Assembly: GCA_011037195.1 (NCBI GenBank)
Contig: JAAEAF010014488.1
Span: 1 to 64,000 of the forward strand
DNA: 64,000 nucleotides
Origin: Triatoma infestans
Taxonomy: Eukaryota; Arthropoda; Insecta; Hemiptera; Reduviidae
Reading direction: 5' to 3'
Shown one piece after another: positions 1-11,242 of this stretch. The notes beneath the pieces were generated by a model that was given only the letters and a program-made list of their open reading frames with translations, was not told the DNA's origin and ran no database searches. Position 1 is the first letter of the stretch. Each line of letters starts with the position of its first letter. Both the position numbers and the translations under genes were made by a program.

Positions 1-1482
1 ATATATTTTATACTGAGGTATTTACAATTTTATACATAAAGTATAGCACACACACACACACACACACATTTATATATATGAAATTGGGAATTTTTGTCTA
101 TATATCTGTATATGTATAAAATTGCATTAAGTTGTAATGACCTAACCCAGCAGTTTCGTCGTCTCTTGGGGGATTGCTGGGATGTTATTGCTCCAATATA
201 AACATGTGTATCAAAAACCCTGACATAAAAACGTCAAAGATTTTATCTAATCGTTTATACAGTGGAATAGATATTCACATTGTTTTTATACTTATATACG
301 AAAATACATATTTTTAGATAATTTAATACAGACAGACATACAGATATAAGCCATATTCCAAGTCATATTTTATAACTAAAACTATTAAAAAAAAGAAATG
401 ACAATACGTTACTAGTAAATAATACTTCCTTTAATGGAGCAACGTATAAATGTATTCGTTATTCGATTAAGTTGGAATAATGGCCTGATGGCCTGTCTAG
501 TCGCACAGTCATCCCTCAATTTGCACCAGCTAAATCCAACTCTTTTCAATTTAATTACCATAAAATATTATTGTTCTCTTGTTAAAGACTTAATAATACG
601 GCTGCTTTAAAATGTACTTTTAATATTTGAAAAGAATGATGTGTAATGATGAATGGGGGTGGGTTAACGCCCCAAAATGATGTAAAATTAAATTATTTAG
701 CAGTATTTGGTAAATAATTTGGCTAAATTAACAAATTGTTTGGCAGCAAGGAGGCACTAATTTAATTAATAAATATGACATATCCCCTCTTAATGAAGAT
801 ATAAGTAGTTGGCGGCATAATAAACTATTTTAGGATTTGTGAAAGCGCATGCTGGATTGAAGGCAATGAGATTATCCGTTAGATTTCCAGTGTTATTAGA
901 AATCTGATGTAGCTGATGATCTACGAAATAATCAAGTTCCCTAATTTAATGGTGGGTGAACTTTGCTGTTCATACTAACTCACAACTATACCATTGGCTA
1001 AGAATTACAAACTTGAAGAAAATACAGTATTCCTTCTTTCACGCTTTTTAATTTATTTGAGTTTGACATTTTTTTATATCTTCGTTAAAATTAACGGAAT
1101 GATTTTTCATTTTAGGTTTTACACCAATTTTACTTTAATACATTTATTTGTGAAGTTTCTTACTTTCTGATTAGTTAATTACTTATTTTTATCTTAATTT
1201 TATTTAAATGTAGTTAGTATAATTAATGTAATTTGTTTAAGTTTGTAAAATACGTACATAAATTTCTGAAAAACGTTTTTTTTATATCCAGCAAAACTGA
1301 AAGCACGGATTTGAAATGAAAACTCCATTTAGAAAATCACTGGATGTTAATGGAGAGCGGATAAGAGATACAAATAAACACGCAGCAAAGTGAATGAACA
1401 CAACTTGTTAATAAGAAGTAAAGATAAAGACATGAATAAAAGAAGGAAGAGGAAGAATAGGAGGGAGGTGGGGTGGGGGTTG
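1..1482. other. AT-rich flank upstream of gene 1
   Basis: No coding exon, RNA gene or clear transposon was seen here. A short (CA)n tract lies at about 49-68. The rest is AT-rich single-copy-looking sequence. The last 100 bases become purine- and G-rich (about 1440-1480) just before the TATA box of gene 1, which could be promoter-proximal sequence. Confidence 0.5.
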
Positions 1483-1489
1483 TATAAAA
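1483..1489 (+). promoter_or_regulatory. TATA box of gene 1
   Basis: TATAAAA stands 121 bases upstream of the gene 1 ATG, after a G-rich stretch. An arthropod-type initiator TCAGT lies at 1502-1506. Its spacing is about 21 bases, slightly short, so transcription may instead begin near 1512-1516. The 5' untranslated region would then be about 90-100 bases. This is inferred from motif and spacing only. Confidence 0.55.
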
Positions 1490-1603
1490 CCCATGTGTCT
1501 GTCAGTGTGTTCGATGTAAATAACCTTATCGTTAGAGACGGTGTTACAGTATCTCAGCTCTGATATCGTGTGCAAGAACAGAGAGCTCCCGACCTAAGGC
1601 AAC

Positions 1604-1654
1604 ATGCCCATGTACCTGTCTATTGTATTTAGCATATTTATTTACTGCACATTG
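1604..1654 (+). CDS. Gene 1 exon 1: signal peptide exon of a small secreted protein
   Basis: This is the first coding exon of a three-exon gene. It holds 17 codons (MPMYLSIVFSIFIYCTL) and ends at a strong donor, GTGAGT at 1655. The residues form a hydrophobic core followed by C-T-L and, across the junction, G-E, which fits a signal peptide cleaved near the exon boundary. The ATG is the first one downstream of the TATA box. It ends in phase 0 and joins in frame to exon 2 at 7661 across a 6.0-kb intron filled by a giant inverted repeat and a SINE. The exon-per-signal-peptide layout is common for small arthropod secreted proteins. No transcript evidence is available; the call rests on splice sites, frame and promoter position. 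Confidence 0.72.
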
Positions 1655-2112
1655 GTGAGTTATATTTACATATACTTAGATATAGTGGTATGATTTCCGA
1701 GTATTATGTAGTTTGTATAAACAGACAACTCTTAACATTTTTGGTTGGCACCAGCTGGAACGTCATCAGCAGATCCCATACAGATCTCAACTTACAATAA
1801 ACAAACATTCCTTCAAAAAATGTAATTTTAACCTTACATTTAATTTTTGTTAATATTTCTTAATGGTGGTACCGTACAATATTGACACGTAGCTACTTAT
1901 TCTATTCTTCTAACACTTCCATGGCTCCATAAAATTTATTTGCACCAAAATATTGTCGCGCTCTAATTTTTTATGTTTACATTTATTTGTCTGCACAGTA
2001 TATATGTTTATAAAGAAAATTGATTGAATTTTTGTAAAAAAAATTAATAAAATAATATAGATAACAGATTATGACGTATTTTATAGGATCTCTTGTTTGA
2101 TACTAAAATAGA

Positions 2113-3661
2113 ATATCAAAGGATGAACTAAAGTGATTGTTGATTTTATGTTGAGTTATTATAATGCACTGACCTATATTCTTTAAAAATTTTTCGAATA
2201 CAAAACACAATTTTGAAAATCTACCATTCAACAATGAAATTACATACAAACTTACTGGAGAAAGAAAACTTGAATGATTAATAGTTCTTTCTTTGTTTTA
2301 CCAAATTGATCAACTATGCGCTCATAATGTAAATTGAGTCCATTGCGTCTTTTGAGTTAGCGGATAAAAGCCGGACTGGCCATGCGATAGACTATATTTC
2401 CTAAGAAGGCTTTACCACACAAAGGTTTCAGTGGCCTTCCTGTTTATATTTATTTAAAAATAAATATTTTAAGAAGTTATGTTGTAACTGCTTAATGTGG
2501 ATATAATTGAAGCTGGAAAAGTGACTGCGGTTACAGTAGAGAGAGAGGGCTTATTTGCAGTGCTGGTGCATTAAATTGCTAAACTGAGGCCCTAGTAGAG
2601 AAGAAGGACGCTAATTTGCGGTCCTAGTAAACAGGAAGTGCCTAATTGCGGCCCCGTTTTCAGTCTAATGTAAATAAACCATTCCATTTACATATTTATT
2701 GTAAAATATAGAAATTAAAACCAAGGTTTGAATTTGTTTTTAATAAATAGATACTAAATTAATGTTTACCCATATCTAATTACATATACGAGTGGTTGGT
2801 TATCGATTGTTGGAACCATTCAGCCACCAAATAAACAAGACATAGCTAACGTCAATTATAGTATGCATACACAACGCATGCTTAAATACCCTGTTAATGC
2901 AATACGCGTAGCAAATACCAAGATTTCAATCAACATCTGTCAACCGGAAATGCCACTATCTTTTTATCAGTTTTTTTTTTGTGATTTTCATTAAATGTTC
3001 ATATTCTGTGCATAACCTTTTAAATGAAACATCTTTTTAGGAAAATAAATCTTTCGCGGGGATGCTGGGGGATCTGGCTTCCCTTTAACTACATTTCAAA
3101 CTTCCTTACAGTTCTACTAACCATACATAACTTTTAGAGAAGGGAAGTATTTTTTTCAGAAAATACCAACTTTATACATAATCGTATTTGCACGTTCATC
3201 TACAAGAAAGAGTTTTCAGTACTGTACGATTTTCTTGAATTCGGTTCTAAATATTTTCTATAATCTAAACATATCTACAAATCTGTGCATTTATTTGGAA
3301 CATTTTCTGGTGACAATTATTTAATGGAATTCTGAAGGTTAGGCTTCCTCTTGAATGAAGTGAGAGGCTCACTCTAAGGACAAGAATTGTCCAACATGGA
3401 GGCAATGCAGGGGGACTATACGATTAGTAAAGATTCTACCTTTTATCAAACCTTTTCCAAACTTTTGAGAACTACTGTAAGAGAAAGTCGTGCTTCTTAC
3501 AAAAGTAAAGAAAAGTGTAAAATTGTGGGTGGCATGTCTAAACTGAAACCAACATTAACACTGGTATGGTCCTGTTCAGTGATGTTTACAATCAATCACT
3601 AGTGGTTCCAGCAGGATTGTGCACACACTTCAAGCGGAAATGTATTTGGCTATAGTTTAGC
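2113..3661 (+). repeat. Left arm of a giant inverted repeat
   Basis: This arm is the reverse complement of 4938-6508 with scattered substitutions and small indels; I estimate over 90% identity by eye. Landmarks that pair: ATATCAAAGGATGAAC at 2113 with its complement ending at 6508; the GAGGCAATGCAGGGGGAC segment near 3400 with its complement near 5190; the inner ends at 3661 and 4938. It lies in intron 1 of gene 1. No transposase or reverse transcriptase was recognised in it. Small open frames here (such as 3387-3602) have no recognisable family. Confidence 0.85.
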
Positions 3662-4937
3662 TAAATTTCTAGCCTTTCAGCTGGAAGTACTGAACTTAAT
3701 AATTTTATTTTATTAATAAATTTTATAAGCTTACAAAAACTTAACACTTGACTCAAAAATCGCGTGATTTCAAAAGGAAATCTATTGAGAATTCCTTGAC
3801 GAAAAAGACCATATTAAGGAATGAAGTTTTGTTTTGTGACTTTTTTCAACAAAACGGCCACCAATTTTCTTTAAGCTTAACATAACTTCTGTACACATTG
3901 TAGGACTAACACTTTTATTTGAAACTTTTTTTTCTGCTTTTTAGATATTTGGAGGGTGGGTATGCTTAAGGTTCCCTCTAAAATAGCCATTTTAGTAGAC
4001 TAAAAATTTTTTTTAATATACACACAAAGAGATGTAAAACCGTAAAGCTGCAAAAAAAAAAAAAACGAAGTTTGGAAAAATCCGGTCGACCGGAAGTACA
4101 ACTCACACTCACACACACCCACAACAAAGAACCATCATTTTTTGTTGAAACTTTGTCCGTGAAAGTTAATTTCAGGAAACCCTGGAGGCGTGATGTTTCC
4201 TTCAGAATGCCGTTTATTCTATACGGTATCTCAAATTGTGTAATGTTATGCGTATCTAAAGTCTTAGAAAAAAATTATAAAAATTTGAAGGCAATTGGCA
4301 ATTTGTACTGTAGAGATGTTCATTTTTGTTGATGTTCAGATTTGTTCGTTTATTGTCAGTCCTATCGTCAGTCATTACGTGATGTTAAAACCAGCATAAC
4401 AAGGACGTAAACTACATATTATTATTGTGAAGAGATATTTAACCAGAAAATCGAATTTAATTGATTGAAAGATTGATGATTTGGATGGAGAAGGGATCCA
4501 TCTCTTGTAATCAGCCGCAATGGTACAAACTATCAAAATTACGTATTACAATCACTAATACACAGTATTGTTTGATTCAAATTAGATTCTCGTTTGGTCT
4601 GCCTGTAAAAAGCGTTCACAGTGTGGCTCAATAGAACTAGTATATTTCCTTGTAACAATTCTAGTTTCAAGTAAAATTTGGTTTTTATTTATTCTTGACA
4701 AATCACTGGCCAGATGAGTGATATTGTCATCTCTACAACTAAATTCAAGTAAATCAATCGGTGTCAATGCTAAAAAAATAAATTAATTTCCAAGTTTATT
4801 ACTGACATTGGATAACCGGCTTTTCTCAAGGTAAATTCAATTTTATATAAATATGTGTATGGTTTTATTTCCGAGTGAGCAGGTTAGATTGATTGCCATG
4901 ACAGGTTCATATTCTTCTCCCAGCAAGAAGGTCAAAT
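3662..4937. repeat. Spacer between giant inverted-repeat arms, with dispersed-repeat fragment
   Basis: This 1.28-kb spacer separates the two arms. Its centre (about 3880-4200) is a degenerate copy of the dispersed non-coding family seen best at 57165-58170 (ATTTTCTTTAAGCTTAACAT.., ACTTTTATTTGAAACTT, a GGAGGGTGGG tract, CCGGAAGTAC). The rest is AT-rich sequence without recognisable genes. Confidence 0.6.
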
Positions 4938-6508
4938 GCTAAACTGTAGCCAAATACATTTCCGCTTGAAGTGGTGTGCACAATCCTGCTGGAACCACTA
5001 GTGATTGATTGTAAACATCACTGAACAGGACCATACCAGTGTTAATGTTGGTTTCAGTTTAGACATGCCACCCACAATTTTACACTTTTCTTTACTTTTC
5101 TAAGAAGCACGATTTTCTCTTTCAGCAGTTCTCAAAAGTTTCGAAAAGGTTTGATAAAAGGTAGAATCTTTACTAATCGTATAGTCCCCCTGCATTGCCT
5201 CCATTTTGGACAATTCTTGTCCTTAGAGTGAGCCTCTCACTTCATTCAAGAGGAAGCCTAACCTTCAGAATTCCATTAAATAATTGTCACCAGAAAATGT
5301 TCCAAATAAATGCACAGATTTGTAGATATGTTTAGATTATAGAAAATATTTAGAACCGAATTCAAGAAAATCGTACACTACTGAAAACTCTTTCTTAGTA
5401 GACGAACGTGCAAATACGATTTTCTACAAAAGTTGGTATTTTTTGAAAAAAATACTTCCCTTCTCTAAAAGTTGTGTATGGTTAATAGAACTGTAAGGAA
5501 GACTGAAATGTAGTTAAAGGGAAGCCAGATCCCCCAGCATCCCCCCGAAAGATCTATTTTCCTAAAAAGATGATTCATTTAAAAGGTTATGCACAGAATA
5601 TGAAAATTTAATGAAAATCACAAAAAAAAACTGATAAAAAGATAGTGGCATTTTCGGTTGACAGATGTTGATAAAAAAAATCTTGGTATTTGCTACGTGT
5701 GTTGCATTAACAAGGTCTTTTAAGCCTGCGTTGTGTATGCATAGTGTAATAATTGACATTAGCAATGTCTTGTTTATTTGGTGGCAGAATGGTTCCAACA
5801 ATCGATAACCAACCACTCGCATATGTGATTAGATATCGGTAAACACTAATTTAGTATCTATTTATTAAAAACAAATTCAAACCTTGGATTTAATTTCTAT
5901 ATTTTACAATAAATATGTAAATGAAATGGTTTATTTATATTATACTGAAAGTGGGGTCGTAATTAGGCACTTCCTCTTTACTAGGACCGCAAATTAGGGT
6001 CCTTCTTCTCTACTAGGGCCGCAGTTTAGCAATTTACTGCACCAACACTGCAAGTGAGCCTCCTCCCTCTACTGAGACAGTCACTTTTCCCGCTTCAATT
6101 ATATCAACATTAACCAGTCAGAACATAACTTCTTAAAATATTTATTTTTAAATAAATATAAACTGACAGGCTACTGAAAGCTTTGTGTGGCATTCCGCCT
6201 CCTTAGGAAATATAGTCTATCGCATGGCCAGTCCGGTTTTTATCCGCTAACTCAAAAGGCGCAATGGCCTCCATTAATATTATGAGCGCATCGTTGATCA
6301 ATTTGATAAAACAAAAAGTAAGAACTATTAGTTATTCAAGTTTCCTTTCTGCAGTAAGTTTTTGTGTGTAATTTCATTGTTGTATGATAGATTTTTCAAA
6401 ATTGTGTTTTGAATTCGAAAAATTTTTAGAGAATGGTCAGTTTGTAGGTCAGTGCATTATAATAACTCAACATAAAACTAACAATCGCTTTAGTTCATCC
6501 TTTGATAT
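4938..6508 (-). repeat. Right arm of a giant inverted repeat
   Basis: Reverse complement of 2113-3661. Just outside it, 6509-6660 repeats parts of the arm again in direct orientation (ATCATACACTACTGAAAAC and a block around GCTACGTGTGTTGCATTAAC), so the repeat family is present at least three times here. No coding domain was recognised. Confidence 0.85.
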
Positions 6509-7349
6509 ACGGTTTAGAAAATCATACACTACTGAAAACGCTTTTCTGTTAACACTAAAAACATAAAAATCACTAAGAACTGTTAAAAAGGTAGTGGCAT
6601 TTCCGGTTGTCAGATTTGGATCGAAATCTTGGTATCTGCTACGTGTGTTGCATTAACAGGATATTTAATCGGAATATTAAATTCGAACTTCCTGTGTTTT
6701 TTTTTAATTTCGAGTTATTTTGCCCACAAATACACTCAAGTGAAAACATTTTTTCGAACTCAAAGAGCTTCAAAACTTGTATTTTCGCCAAAAATACAAT
6801 AGGCGCGACTGCAAGTCTTTCCCATACATCAGTCAGAGGAATTAAACATTAAGGAAAGTACACTCTTGATATTTCGAGTGGCTATCACTACCAATGCGAA
6901 CAGGACAGTAGATTTCTGTTAAAATCCGTCAATCGTTATCGAAGTTTTTTTTATGATTTTTCTCGACAGAAGGTCTATAAAGTTTTATTCCAAATATTTT
7001 TCACAGAATATTAATTTCAGTTGGGTTAAAGAGGGCCTGTAATAATAGGATTCTCTCAAAATATCGTTCTATACATATTATATGGTTCCATTAATTCTAT
7101 AGTATAAAGACGTTTAAATTTATTGAAGCGAATTCCAAATTTCGGTAAAAAATTTGTCTTAGAAGTGCGAAAACTGCAGCTAGGAAGGTCAAATATGTGT
7201 TTTATATCAGTTTTTTTAAATATCTATAAAAATAGTAAACTGAACTCTAAAACTAGTAATTAGGTCAGAGAAATTGATTTGTATTGTCGTTTATCTGAAT
7301 CAAATATCCATGAACTTTATATTATTTATCTAATCTACAATAAATAAAG
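6509..7349. other. Intronic sequence with partial third copy of the inverted-repeat unit
   Basis: About 6509-6660 is a rearranged fragment of the neighbouring inverted-repeat arm. From about 6661 to 7349 I see only AT-rich intron sequence with no gene or named element. Confidence 0.5.
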
Positions 7350-7359
7350 AAGATTATAT

Positions 7360-7629
7360 AATAATATATATATATATATATATAATATAGATATATATAG
7401 TTTATTTAAGGCGCGTCAACATCTATGGTCATTGGCGCTCGTAGCCTTCTCAGTTCACTGCCGGCCTCCAGACAATGTTGTCTCGATACAGACAACACTG
7501 GCCATCACCGAACAGTGAGCTGTAGAGGCTCCTAGGAAGAAAAAAAATCTAAGGGTAGCACAGCTGGACTCAAAGCCGGGTCCTCCGCATGGAAGCCGGG
7601 TCCAGTGCGCTAACCACTAACCCTTCCCT
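7360..7629 (-). mobile_element. tRNA-derived SINE, copy a
   Basis: On the minus strand it begins with a tRNA-like head (GGTTAGTGGTTAGCGCACTG as A-box region, then a degenerate B box). It runs into a body shared with the copies at 23213, 31417 and 60809 (TCCTAGGAGCC, TGTCTG..ACAACACTG, GCAGTG..ACTGAGAAGGC) and ends in CGCCTTAAAT plus a (TA)n tail at the left. A 10-bp target duplication AAGATTATAT lies at 7350-7359 and 7630-7639. It sits immediately upstream of gene 1 exon 2. Confidence 0.85.
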
Positions 7630-7660
7630 AAGATTATATTAATAGATTTTATATTTTTAG

Positions 7661-7948
7661 GGTGAAATAACAACAGAAGATAAAATGGATATGCAATCAA
7701 AATTTGCTTCAATGGAGAATGAATTAAATAACTTATTTCAACAGACTGTGTCTGAAGTAAGGAATACCGTGGACGGCAGAGTGATACAATATAAGGGACG
7801 CGATGATTATAGGAAGGCGATGTGCGCCGAACAACTGGGCAGGACACTATCGGTAGATGTGGAACAGAAAGGACGTGCAGATCTGGTCGGGCTGGCTGGG
7901 TATTTCAAGACGAGAAGGGAAAGCATTATTTCTCCAGCAACTAGTCAA
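7661..7948 (+). CDS. Gene 1 exon 2: main body of a secreted helix-rich protein, family unknown
   Basis: This exon is 288 nt (96 codons), with acceptor TTTTTAG before 7661 and a near-consensus donor GTAAGT at 7949. Both ends are phase 0. The start is exonic, not the internal ATG at 7685: the frame is open back to the acceptor and joins the signal peptide exon. The peptide begins GEITTEDKMDMQSKF and is rich in E, K, Q and N with spaced hydrophobics (for example ENELNNLFQQTVSEVRNTV), suggesting amphipathic helices. A single Cys lies in KAMCAEQ. Base composition is clearly less AT-rich than the flanks. I do not recognise the family. A SINE ends only 31 bases upstream of the acceptor. Function is unknown; secretion is inferred from exon 1. 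Confidence 0.75.
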
Positions 7949-8316
7949 GTAAGTTGACCAGTGTCTCTCAGAAGTGTCATAACGCCCACCTTTCTTCTAT
8001 GCCAGACCACCAATACTATTTCCGTAAATATGATTTCCGGAAATCAATTAGTAGTGTTTGTTAAAGTAACTTTATTTAAAAATACCATTTTTGAAGAAAA
8101 TTTGCTAACTTTGTAACTTAGAAAGAGTAATCTGTATGAATGTTTCACACCGGATATTTTTCCCTTGCAAGCGCAAGTACTGAGTGAAATTAAGAACCCT
8201 TGCTCTAGTTAGACAAAGGTTCACAAAGCTAGTTACGGTATATAACTCGAAGGATCTTTTGGACAGCACAAATAACATAAAGGGCCTTTGTTTCTTTGGC
8301 GTTATCAAAGACAGAA

Positions 8317-8432
8317 CGTCAGAGATATTTTCCGTGACAGCTTGCTTCTTTTCGTAGTCATCGAACGGTTTCAGCGATCTTGATGAAGGAAAATATCTCT
8401 GATGCGTACCAGCTCTGTGGACCCAACCACTA
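8317..8432. mobile_element. Foldback element, internally deleted old copy
   Basis: It matches the outer parts of both arms of the foldback family seen at 13450-13749 (CAGAGATATTTTCCGTG.. on the left; GGAAAATATCTCTGATGCG..CCAGCTCTGTGGACCCAACC on the right), with the hairpin centre missing. It lies in intron 2 of gene 1. Confidence 0.65.
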
Positions 8433-8544
8433 TAAAGGGAGAACCCTTTCCCTGAGGAAAACGTGGGATTCTAAGAGACATGTAAGTAAGCATTTAGGTG
8501 GAACATTTAATGTGATCTTTGAGATTTTCGCGGCCATTTTTAAG

Positions 8545-8661
8545 AAAAAACACTTGAGTTTCCGGATTGAGACCGCATCAATAGTTTGTTAGAAACCCAT
8601 GAGAGTAGTCGGTTTCTAGCTAACCACTTACGTGGTCTATCCGGGAATCTCAAGTGTTTTT
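8545..8661. mobile_element. Short palindromic MITE
   Basis: Inverted ends AAAAAACACTTGAGTTTCCG and its near complement ATCCGGGAATCTCAAGTGTT bracket about 70 bases. A related end (GCGGTCTCACTC..CCGGAAACTCAAGTATTTTT) occurs at about 44158-44198, so this is a dispersed family. No coding capacity. Confidence 0.6.
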
Positions 8662-8778
8662 CAATTTATTTAATAACAATTATGTAAATTTACTCTTCAT
8701 ATTGTCTGTTTGCATTTTTAAATAATTAAAAATGCAGGCCTTCTAAAATAAAAACAACATTTCAACTTGTCTTGAGGA

Positions 8779-8990
8779 GCGGGATTAGCTCAGAGCTGGC
8801 GCATTTTGTAATGTGGAGATCCCGGATTCGAATCCATCAGTCCTGCCTTTAGATTTTCTTGCCTTAATAGCATATAGCACCTACTGTCCCGGTGATTGGC
8901 AATATTGTCTGGAACGTTGCCCAGAGAATGGGAACTGAGAAAACCCATGGCGCCAATGCTGACAGGACATATATAAATATTAGTCAGGTA
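8779..8990 (+). mobile_element. tRNA-derived SINE, divergent plus-strand copy
   Basis: The tRNA-like head has an A box (GGATTAGCTCAGAGCTGG) and a B box (GGATTCGAATCC). The body resembles the minus-strand SINE copies (CTTTAGATTTTCTTGCC, CCGGTGATTGGCAATATTGT, ACTGAGAAAACCCATGGCGC) but is more diverged. It is not a functional tRNA gene: the acceptor and anticodon stems do not pair. Confidence 0.75.
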
Positions 8991-9185
8991 TAAAGGAAAA
9001 AATTGTTGCTCCTATAAACCAAGTTAGGTCATAAAAAAAATGTCCACAACAGTGTGTAAAACTGATTTTGTCAAAAACAAGTCTGTGTTAGTACTGCTTA
9101 TCAGAATATCCTGAAGATTGGAAGCGCCCAAACCGGCCAATGCCCACTAAATAATGAAGCAAAAAGCTATTAAGGAAAAAATAGT

Positions 9186-10130
9186 AGCAGGGCACAATAG
9201 TAGGTAAGCCTGTTCGATAATACCAATATCAAGAGCAGGACACAATAGTAGGTATACCTGTTCGACAATACCAATTCGTTAGTAGCACACAATAGTCTGC
9301 TCGGGCTCCCAGGTTGCGCTAAAGACGCTGAGAATAATGTGTCTTCACTTCCAGGTTGGTGTTAGAATGTTCTAAAAGCCTGGAAGATCTTTCTTCTCTG
9401 AAGAATGGGCTTCTAGTCTGGGTGCCAGGTCATATGGGAATTTTTGGGAATGAGGAGGTGGATAGGTTTGCCAAATTAGGCGCCTCTCTTCCTTTCATTG
9501 GTCCCGTGCCTGCTGTTGGCGTGTCTTCTGGCACATGTCTGTCAGGCTTCCAGACATGGACAGCTTCACAGCATTCATCCTTATGGATGAGCTCAATTGG
9601 TTTTCGGCCGTCCAAATGCTCACCGGAGGTCCGGACAAGGCCATTAGTGAGACGTTGCTGTGTTTTTCACGGAGCGCTCTCAGGCATCTGGTTGGATCTC
9701 TTACTGGACATTGTGGTTTAAGGAGACATCTCTACATAATGGGGCTCATGCCGGATCCATTTTGTAGAGTCTGTGAGACAGGGAGGAAACACCCATCCAT
9801 CTTATGACTGATTGCCTGGGTTGTGAGGAAATTAGGTTCAGGACTTTTGGTCGGAATAGGATGTCTGTGGAAGAGCTTAGGCTATTTCCCCTTAAGATTA
9901 CTGTCCGATTTATTCGGACTGCGGTGGTGAATCTTAGATGGATTAGATCCGGGCCTGGATATTTGTTCTAGACCCGGTTTGTTGTTGTTTTGCTTGGGGT
10001 AGCTATATGGGCCTAGTGGGGCTTTGGATAGCGTACGGTTTGGTCCCTCCCCACAGACAAATAATAATAGCACACAATAGTAGGTAAACCTATTCGATAA
10101 TACCAATATCGATAGCAGCATAAAAAAGAG
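9186..10130 (+). repeat. Short tandem array of about 45-50 bp units, interrupted by a LINE
   Basis: Units of the form CACAATAGTAGGTA.CCTGTTCGA.AATACCAAT occur near 9191, 9241 and 9288, and the array resumes at 10071 after the LINE insertion. The LINE landed inside the third unit, which is why the target duplication is part of the unit. Confidence 0.75.
9297..10067 (+). mobile_element. 5'-truncated LINE, RNase H end (family A)
   Basis: This is the 3' end of a non-LTR retrotransposon. Broken frames encode the tail of an RNase H domain (VWVPGHMGIFGNEEVDRFAK around 9417-9476) and a downstream segment ending in a Cys-rich motif (DPFCRVCETG). A 3' untranslated region follows with a short AATAATA tail. 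A perfect 14-bp target duplication TAGCACACAATAGT flanks it (9283-9296 and 10068-10081), proving insertion by target-primed reverse transcription. The catalytic RT part is absent. Related copies lie at 19277 and 24470. Confidence 0.9.
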
Positions 10131-11240
10131 CTTTTCTCAGTCAAATTAAACTTTTCTTCATTAACTTGTTTAATAAACAACTTTTTTCATCAGCTTAAAG
10201 CTTAAACTGTTTTCAATCAAAATAAACACTTATTCAAAAACGTTCAATTTAGTGAAAGTTTAATCATGATCGAAAAACGTATTAAGACGATTGAAAATGC
10301 TGCAGCATATTCACAAGTTGGGTCTGCGCCTCACTCTGAGACACTTTCCCCCTGTTTGAAAATTGAAAGAAGTTAGAAATTTGTCCGCGGTACTAGTGTA
10401 CTTTATGTTTAACTGATTCAAAGGTGTGCGTATTACATCCTGCTGCCTGCCATAACACGTTAAAATATCCCCTCTTCTTGTAGACGGACATGATTTATGT
10501 AATTGTGGCCTTTTTTTTAAGCAAGGGAATCTTGATAGAAATAATAGCACAAAAACGATAAAATTGGTGGGCTTGCGCCGCAATCTAGCAACCCTGAATA
10601 GATCCTCTGACTGTTTATCTAGTTGAAATATTGTTTGTGCAAGATAATTTTTGTTAATTTTGTTTTACAATTTTGCAATCAATTCTAGAAATATATATAT
10701 ATATTAGATAAAACTAATAATGGAAATTCCTTTAATGATATAATTAATGGCATTCCCTAGAACTATTATTAAGAAGAAGATAACATGAGGAAATGAAACT
10801 ATTATTAGCATGTCGCTGAACAGAGGGCAGCACTGAGGGTAGGCTATTGCGGCGCTCTCACTGAATTAGTTAATTTCTTCGATCATTTCAAAGCACCTGA
10901 ACTGATATGTAATTAAAATTCTGGAAAGGTGGAGCAACACACTGCTCCAGCTTGGTCTCTGAACTATTGTGTTTAGAGTAAATTGGTAGTAATTTTAACC
11001 GCCAAAAATAAAGAGCCATGAAGCAGATCTCTTAGCCACGTCCATGTGTCTTCCGAACCATTCCGAGTTATACCGAAATATTCGACGGCAAGAAAAATAT
11101 GTTTGGCTAGTTTTTACTTTCTATTAGTGGTGTACTGCCTATTTTCAATGAGATTTTGCGGGAAACACATGTATTTAGGACCTTAAATAGGAAACAAAAT
11201 TTTTTTCGGCGAATTATCTATAAATGTGGCATGGAATATA
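10131..11240. other. Intron 2 of gene 1, no feature recognised
   Basis: AT-rich sequence with a short AT dinucleotide run near 10691. No open frame with a recognisable family and no clear element was seen. Confidence 0.4.
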
Positions 11241-11242
11241 TA

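Noticed and set aside
8779..8850. Possible functional tRNA gene
   Set aside because: A and B boxes are present, but the acceptor and anticodon stems do not pair and a SINE body follows.
9186..9300. CRISPR-like spaced repeats
   Set aside because: Units are contiguous and degenerate, without spacers of constant length, in a eukaryotic intron.
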